A stretch of DNA of 64,000 nt, from NCBI RefSeq assembly GCF_002884445.1, contig NZ_KZ614144.1:5767787-5831786 (forward strand), read 5' to 3'. The notes under the pieces are model-generated. The model saw only the letters and a list, made by a program, of their open reading frames with translations, ran no database searches and was not told the origin of the DNA. The number at the start of each line of letters is the position of its first letter. The stretch's first letter is position 1. Below are positions 60,025 through 64,000 of the stretch, in pieces. Source of the stretch: Paenibacillus castaneae (GTDB lineage: Bacteria; Bacillota; Bacilli; Paenibacillales; Paenibacillaceae). The position numbers and the translations under genes were made by a program.

Positions 60025-60197
60025 TTATCCCCAGACTTGTTAACAAGTTATCAACATTATCCACAAGTCATCAACATGTCCACATGAGCTAATCCGCTCT
60101 TTCCAAACATAAAAATGCTCCCGTTATCCACAGTGGATAAGAGAGCGTCAATTTATAAATATCAATCCTTATTAACATAGGAATACACATATCCACA
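60025..60197. other. cluster of DnaA-box-like 9-mers
   Basis: TTATCCACA occurs exactly at 60057-60065 and 60124-60132. One-mismatch forms lie at 60025-60033 (TTATCCCCA), 60048-60056 (TTATCAACA), 60132-60140 (reverse strand TTATCCACT) and 60189-60197 (ATATCCACA). The pair at 60124-60140 forms the palindrome TTATCCACAGTGGATAA. The rest of the gap 59842-60220 is A/T-rich without a gene. Confidence 0.6.
60112..60147 (-). terminator. terminator of the hmoA-like gene
   Basis: Minus strand: GCTCTCTTATCC, a 5-nt loop ACTGT, GGATAA and GGGAGC, then ATTTTTATG. It uses the same bases as the DnaA-box palindrome. Confidence 0.6.
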
Positions 60198-60220
60198 GCC
60201 TAAATTTCGTACTTTATTGA

Positions 60221-60562
60221 TTAATGTGATGATTGACGAGCGACCAATACCCGATGAGTCGTTAACTGCGAACCGAGCATAACGCTCTCCCCCTGCTGCC
60301 CATCAGCGCCGCTTTGCTGCCCGCCTCTATGCGCATGTGCCTGACGGAATGAATCGCTATTCATCCAGCCTTCGAATGAAGCTTTATCAGCCCAAGTCGT
60401 GCTTACCTTAAGCTCATCATATTCCTCTACCCCATCTGTTAGCAGCACTTCCATCCGAACGAAACCAGGCGACATATCAATACCTTTCGAGTTCTGAAAA
60501 CGACCAGCGACGGTCTCGCCATGTCCTTTTTTTACTTTTATCGTATTTGTGACTACGATCAT
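60221..60562 (-). CDS. hmoA: heme-degrading monooxygenase, HmoA/IsdG type
   Basis: A 113-residue antibiotic-biosynthesis-monooxygenase (ABM) fold protein. MIVVTNTIKVKKGHG has the conserved Asn6 region, SPGFVRMEVLL and STTWADKASFEGWMNSDSFRQAHAH the rest of the fold, including the aromatic and histidine positions expected around heme. B. subtilis HmoA and the Isd enzymes open heme to release iron; function here is by analogy. The C-terminal 30 residues have an odd Gln/Gly-rich stretch (GGQQSGADGQQGES). The start ATG (60560-60562) follows AGGAGG. Its promoter carries a Fur-box-like site, consistent with iron control. Inserted between clpC and radA relative to B. subtilis. Confidence 0.88.
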   Translation of the reverse strand: MIVVTNTIKVKKGHGETVAGRFQNSKGIDMSPGFVRMEVLLTDGVEEYDELKVSTTWADKASFEGWMNSDSFRQAHAHRGGQQSGADGQQGESVMLGSQLTTHRVLVARQSSH

Positions 60563-60598
60563 CGATATTCCTCCTGTTCTCTATCATTCTATATTCCC

Positions 60599-60626
60599 AT
60601 TATACGATAATGATTCTCAACGTCAA
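60599..60626 (-). promoter_or_regulatory. promoter of the hmoA-like gene with Fur-box-like operator
   Basis: Minus strand: TTGACG (60621-60626), 16-nt spacer, TATAAT (60599-60604). The spacer (60605-60619) on the plus strand reads CGATAATGATTCTCA, matching 13 of 15 positions of the Bacillus 7-1-7 Fur box TGATAATNATTATCA. Confidence 0.75.
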
Positions 60627-60636
60627 ATGTTAGCCA

Positions 60637-60680
60637 TAAAAAACAGTCCCGCAGCGGACCTCTCATGCTGCGGGACAGTG
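60637..60680 (-). terminator. terminator of the clpC operon
   Basis: Minus strand: GTCCCGCAGC, an 11-nt loop, GCTGCGGGAC, then TGTTTTTT. About 15 nt after the clpC stop; it separates clpC from the hmoA-like gene promoter. Confidence 0.85.
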
Positions 60681-60691
60681 TATAATGATCT

Positions 60692-63154
60692 TTATTTCGT
60701 AGCCGACTCTTCTTCAGAGGCCGGCTCAGGAATGGATTTCGTAACGGTTAGACCGCCGTCTTTCTCATCGATCTTAAACGTATCGCCTTTTTGAATATTA
60801 CCCATTAGCAGCTCTTCGGATAACCGATCCTCGATATGCTTTTGAATTGCTCGGCGCAGTGGACGAGCGCCGTACTGCGGATCATAGCCTTCCTTCGCTA
60901 AGAAAGCTTTCGCTGCATCCGTCAGTTCGAAATCAACCTCTTGCTCACGCAGACGTTTGCGAAGCTCATCAGACATGAGTGTTACGATTTGTGCAATATG
61001 TTCTTCTCCTAGTGAATGGAACACAATGCTCTCGTCAATCCGGTTCAAAAATTCCGGACGGAAGCTTTTCTTAAGCTCTGCCAAAACTTTGTCCTTCATG
61101 ATTGAGAAATCGCGACCAGCATCCTGTACCGCTGTAAAGCCAAGTGAGGAGTTGCGTTTAATTTGATCAGCGCCAACGTTCGACGTCATAATAATCAACG
61201 TATTGCGGAAATCGACAACTCGCCCTTTCGAATCGGTTAGTCGGCCATCCTCAAGCACTTGAAGCAAAATATTAAATACTTCCGGATGTGCTTTCTCGAT
61301 TTCATCAAGCAGGACAACGGAATATGGCTTACGACGAACCTTCTCGGTTAACTGGCCGCCTTCCTCATAGCCAACATATCCTGGAGGCGCTCCGACCAAA
61401 CGGGATGTTGAATGCTTCTCCATATATTCCGACATGTCGATACGAATAACTGCATTCTCATCACCGAACATGGCTTCTGCCAGCGCTCTGGCAAGCTCCG
61501 TTTTACCTACACCCGTTGGGCCTAAAAAAATGAACGAGCCGATCGGACGTTTAGGATCCTTAAGTCCGGCACGCGCACGACGAATCGCACGGGATACTGA
61601 TTTAACCGCTTCGTCCTGCCCAATTAGACGGCCATGAAGAATTTCTTCCATCTTGAGCAAACGCTCAGTCTCTTCTTCAGCCAGCTTGCTTACAGGAATT
61701 CCTGTCCAGCTTGCCACAACCTGAGCAATATCTTCCGGCGTTACTTCGGAATCTGTACGGCCCTGTTTTTCTTTCCATTGATTTTTTGTTATATCAAGCT
61801 CTTCACGAATCTTCTGCTCCGTATCGCGAAGGGCCGCAGCTTTCTCAAATTCTTGGCTTTGGACGGCTGCATCCTTCTCTTTGCGAATATCCTCAAGACG
61901 ATTCTCAAGCTGTTTTAAATTCGGCGGTACTGTATATGAATTCAAGCGAACCTTCGAGCCCGCCTCATCGATAAGATCAATCGCTTTGTCCGGTAAGAAA
62001 CGATCTGGAATATAACGATCAGAAAGCTTCACCGCTTGCACGATAGCTTCATCCGTAATTTTGACCCGGTGATGCGCCTCATAACGATCGCGAAGGCCAT
62101 ACAATATTTGAATGGCTTCTTCCGGAGATGGCTGATCTACCGTTATCGGCTGGAAACGACGTTCCAATGCAGCATCTTTTTCGATATATTTACGATATTC
62201 ATCAAGCGTTGTAGCACCAATACACTGAAGCTCGCCGCGTGCCAGTGCCGGCTTCAAAATATTAGAAGCATCAATTGCGCCTTCCGCTCCGCCTGCCCCA
62301 ATCAGGGTATGAAGCTCATCAATGAAGAGAATAATATTGCCCGCTTGGCGAATTTCATCCATGATCTTCTTCAATCGATCCTCAAACTCGCCGCGATATT
62401 TCGTGCCTGCTACCACAGACCCCATATCAAGCGTCATTACTCGTTTGTCGCGAAGCGTTTCCGGAATTTCATTCTCAATAATTTTTTGAGCCAATCCTTC
62501 CGCAATAGCTGTTTTACCAACGCCAGGCTCACCGATTAGCACGGGATTATTTTTGGTCCGACGGCTAAGCACTTGAATGACGCGCTCAATCTCCTTGCTG
62601 CGGCCAATAACCGGATCTAGATTGCCTTCTTTCGCGTATGCTGTCAAATCTCTTGCAAGACCGTCAAGTGTTGGCGTGCTGACATTAGCAGGCGAGCCGT
62701 GGCTGCTCGATACCGCTTCACTGCTGCCTAACAGCTGCAATACCTGCTGACGCGCTTTATTAAGGCTAATGCCAAGATTATTAAGCACGCGTGCCGCAAC
62801 GCCTTCGCCTTCACGAATAAGACCAAGCAAAATATGCTCCGTACCTACATACGTATGTCCAAGCTTTCTTGCTTCATCCATGGAAAGTTCAATGACTTTC
62901 TTCGCGCGAGGCGTATAAGCTATATTATTAGGCTGCTCTTGGCCGCGGCCTATCAATGCTTCAACCTCATCTTGTATTTTCTCAAGTCCAAGACCTAATC
63001 CAATTAAAGCCTTGGCAGCTATTCCTTCACCCTCGCGGATAAGTCCAAGCAAAATATGCTCTGTACCAATATTGTTATGCCCAAGTCTAACCGCTTCCTC
63101 CTGCGCCAATGCAAGCACCTTCTGTGCCCGTTCCGTAAATCGTCCAAACATCAT
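60692..63154 (-). CDS. clpC: ATP-dependent Clp protease ATPase subunit ClpC
   Basis: An 820-residue class I Hsp100. Two N-terminal Clp repeats (ERAQKVLALAQEEAVRLGHNNIGTEHILLGL and its second copy near 80-115), AAA-1 with Walker A GEPGVGKT (208-215), the UVR-type middle domain (KEKDAAVQSQEFEKAAALRDTEQKIR), AAA-2 with GPTGVGKTELA (about 545) and a C-terminal degradation-control part. It unfolds substrates for ClpP, including McsB-marked phosphoarginine proteins. Starts at ATG (63152-63154) overlapping the mcsB stop, with GGGGGTG upstream. Confidence 0.98.
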   Translation of the reverse strand: MMFGRFTERAQKVLALAQEEAVRLGHNNIGTEHILLGLIREGEGIAAKALIGLGLGLEKIQDEVEALIGRGQEQPNNIAYTPRAKKVIELSMDEARKLGHTYVGTEHILLGLIREGEGVAARVLNNLGISLNKARQQVLQLLGSSEAVSSSHGSPANVSTPTLDGLARDLTAYAKEGNLDPVIGRSKEIERVIQVLSRRTKNNPVLIGEPGVGKTAIAEGLAQKIIENEIPETLRDKRVMTLDMGSVVAGTKYRGEFEDRLKKIMDEIRQAGNIILFIDELHTLIGAGGAEGAIDASNILKPALARGELQCIGATTLDEYRKYIEKDAALERRFQPITVDQPSPEEAIQILYGLRDRYEAHHRVKITDEAIVQAVKLSDRYIPDRFLPDKAIDLIDEAGSKVRLNSYTVPPNLKQLENRLEDIRKEKDAAVQSQEFEKAAALRDTEQKIREELDITKNQWKEKQGRTDSEVTPEDIAQVVASWTGIPVSKLAEEETERLLKMEEILHGRLIGQDEAVKSVSRAIRRARAGLKDPKRPIGSFIFLGPTGVGKTELARALAEAMFGDENAVIRIDMSEYMEKHSTSRLVGAPPGYVGYEEGGQLTEKVRRKPYSVVLLDEIEKAHPEVFNILLQVLEDGRLTDSKGRVVDFRNTLIIMTSNVGADQIKRNSSLGFTAVQDAGRDFSIMKDKVLAELKKSFRPEFLNRIDESIVFHSLGEEHIAQIVTLMSDELRKRLREQEVDFELTDAAKAFLAKEGYDPQYGARPLRRAIQKHIEDRLSEELLMGNIQKGDTFKIDEKDGGLTVTKSIPEPASEEESATK

Positions 63155-64000
63155 ATTTCTACACCCCCATGGCCTTTTTCACCACGCAATTGCTTGCGTA
63201 TGAGTTCTGCTCTTCTGTAATCCCTCTGCTCTGGACTCATCTTCTCATTGAAGGTTTGTTGTAAAAAGCCCGGCTGGGTCATTACTAAGAGCTCATTTAA
63301 CACTTGCGGAGATACTTCAGGCAAAATACCAAGATCCGCACCGAGCCGCACATCAGACAAACGCTGAGCCGCTTCCTTTGAATCCATAATGGATGCATAA
63401 GATAATATACCGTAGGAGCGTTTTACACGATCCTCCGTTCTTATGCGCGATTCATCCAGCAGTCTCTTACGCGCCGCCTTCTCATGCTCAATAATTTGTC
63501 TTGCTACACTATACAAATTATCAATAATTTCATTCTCGGATTGCCCCAGCGTGATTTGGTTGGACACTTGAAATAAATTGCCAAGTGCCTCGCTGCCTTC
63601 GCCGTACAGTCCTCTTACCGCTAAGCCTACCTGCGTTACGGCTGATAATATTCGATTAATTTGCGAGGTTAGCACAAGGGCCGGCAAATGCATCATCACC
63701 GACGCTCGAATGCCTGTTCCAACATTAGTTGGACATGTCGTCAAATAGCCGCGTTTCTCATCAAACGCATAATCAACGGCTTCTTCAAAAATATCGTCAA
63801 TTCCGTTAGCCAACGTCCAAGCTTCTTTAATTTGGAATCCTGGATATAAGCATTGGATACGTAAATGGTCTTCTTCGTTTATCATTATGCTAACAGACTC
63901 ATTATTGCTTAAAATAACAGCCCCGGATCGCGATTCATTCGCTAAATTAGGGCTAATGAGATGCTTTTCAACCAATACCCGTTTATCAAGCTCACTAAGA
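63151..64000 (-). CDS. mcsB: protein arginine kinase McsB, truncated by the window edge
   Basis: The C-terminal about 283 residues of a phosphagen-kinase-like protein arginine kinase; the beginning lies beyond the window. LDKRVLVEKHLISPNL enters at the edge, and TTCPTNVGTGIRASVMMHLPAL is the guanidino-kinase catalytic segment with its Cys. McsB phosphorylates arginines of misfolded proteins and CtsR, marking them for ClpCP. Stop TGA overlaps the clpC ATG (ATGA). A frame starting with TTG near 63975 is an internal codon, not a start. The operon in B. subtilis is ctsR-mcsA-mcsB-clpC. Confidence 0.96.
   Translation of the reverse strand, partial: LSELDKRVLVEKHLISPNLANESRSGAVILSNNESVSIMINEEDHLRIQCLYPGFQIKEAWTLANGIDDIFEEAVDYAFDEKRGYLTTCPTNVGTGIRASVMMHLPALVLTSQINRILSAVTQVGLAVRGLYGEGSEALGNLFQVSNQITLGQSENEIIDNLYSVARQIIEHEKAARKRLLDESRIRTEDRVKRSYGILSYASIMDSKEAAQRLSDVRLGADLGILPEVSPQVLNELLVMTQPGFLQQTFNEKMSPEQRDYRRAELIRKQLRGEKGHGGVEI

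Overview
The window looks like the oriC-proximal housekeeping region of a spore-forming member of the Paenibacillaceae, most likely Paenibacillus or a close relative. The evidence is the set of sporulation and germination genes (spoIIM, pdaB, kbaA, gerD, cwlD, sigH, disA), strong AGGAGG-type ribosome binding sites with many TTG and GTG starts, a zinc-type S14, T-box and L10-leader regulation, and a gene order that follows Bacillus subtilis with a few local differences. No computation or database search was possible; names rest on reading the proteins.

Nearly everything lies on the minus strand, so transcription runs from high to low coordinates. Left end (1-8.2 kb): the 5' end of a 16S rRNA gene with its boxA and promoter, a small unknown protein, spoIIM, the alternating block pdaB (+), kbaA (-), gerD (+), salA and cwlD (-), then a sulfate assimilation pair (sat-cysH). 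8.3-25.6 kb: rpsI-rplM and truA, then the joined alpha, spc and S10 ribosomal protein clusters from rplQ back to rpsJ, with rpoA, infA, map, adk and secY. 26-29.1 kb: a three-gene ABC importer with its own promoter sits between the S10 cluster and the str genes. 29.2-34.1 kb: tuf, fusA, rpsG, rpsL and rplGB. 34.3-46.2 kb: rpoC, rpoB, an rRNA-methyltransferase-like gene, rplL, rplJ with an L10 leader, rplA, rplK, nusG, secE, rpmG. 46.5-54.6 kb: sigH, rae1, rlmB, mrnC, cysS, cysE under a cysteine-type T-box, gltX, ispF and ispD. 54.7-64 kb: yacL, an unknown conserved-looking plus-strand gene, pssA, disA, radA, a noncoding stretch rich in DnaA-box-like sites, an hmoA-like gene under an apparent Fur-controlled promoter, clpC and truncated mcsB.

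Together the genes supply the translation and transcription machinery, its autoregulation, tRNA charging and rRNA maturation, plus proteostasis (McsB-ClpC), genome integrity (RadA-DisA), isoprenoid precursors and spore control. I saw no prophage, insertion sequence, CRISPR array or tRNA gene, and nothing that amounts to a clearly new multi-gene system. The most unusual signals are noncoding: a DnaA-box cluster between radA and hmoA, a Fur-like site filling a promoter spacer, a long imperfect hairpin between rpoC and the K-turn-protein gene rplGB, a perfect 19-bp inverted repeat upstream of the methyltransferase gene, and duplicated small hairpin repeats upstream of gltX. One protein-level oddity is an alanine where S12 normally carries a conserved proline.
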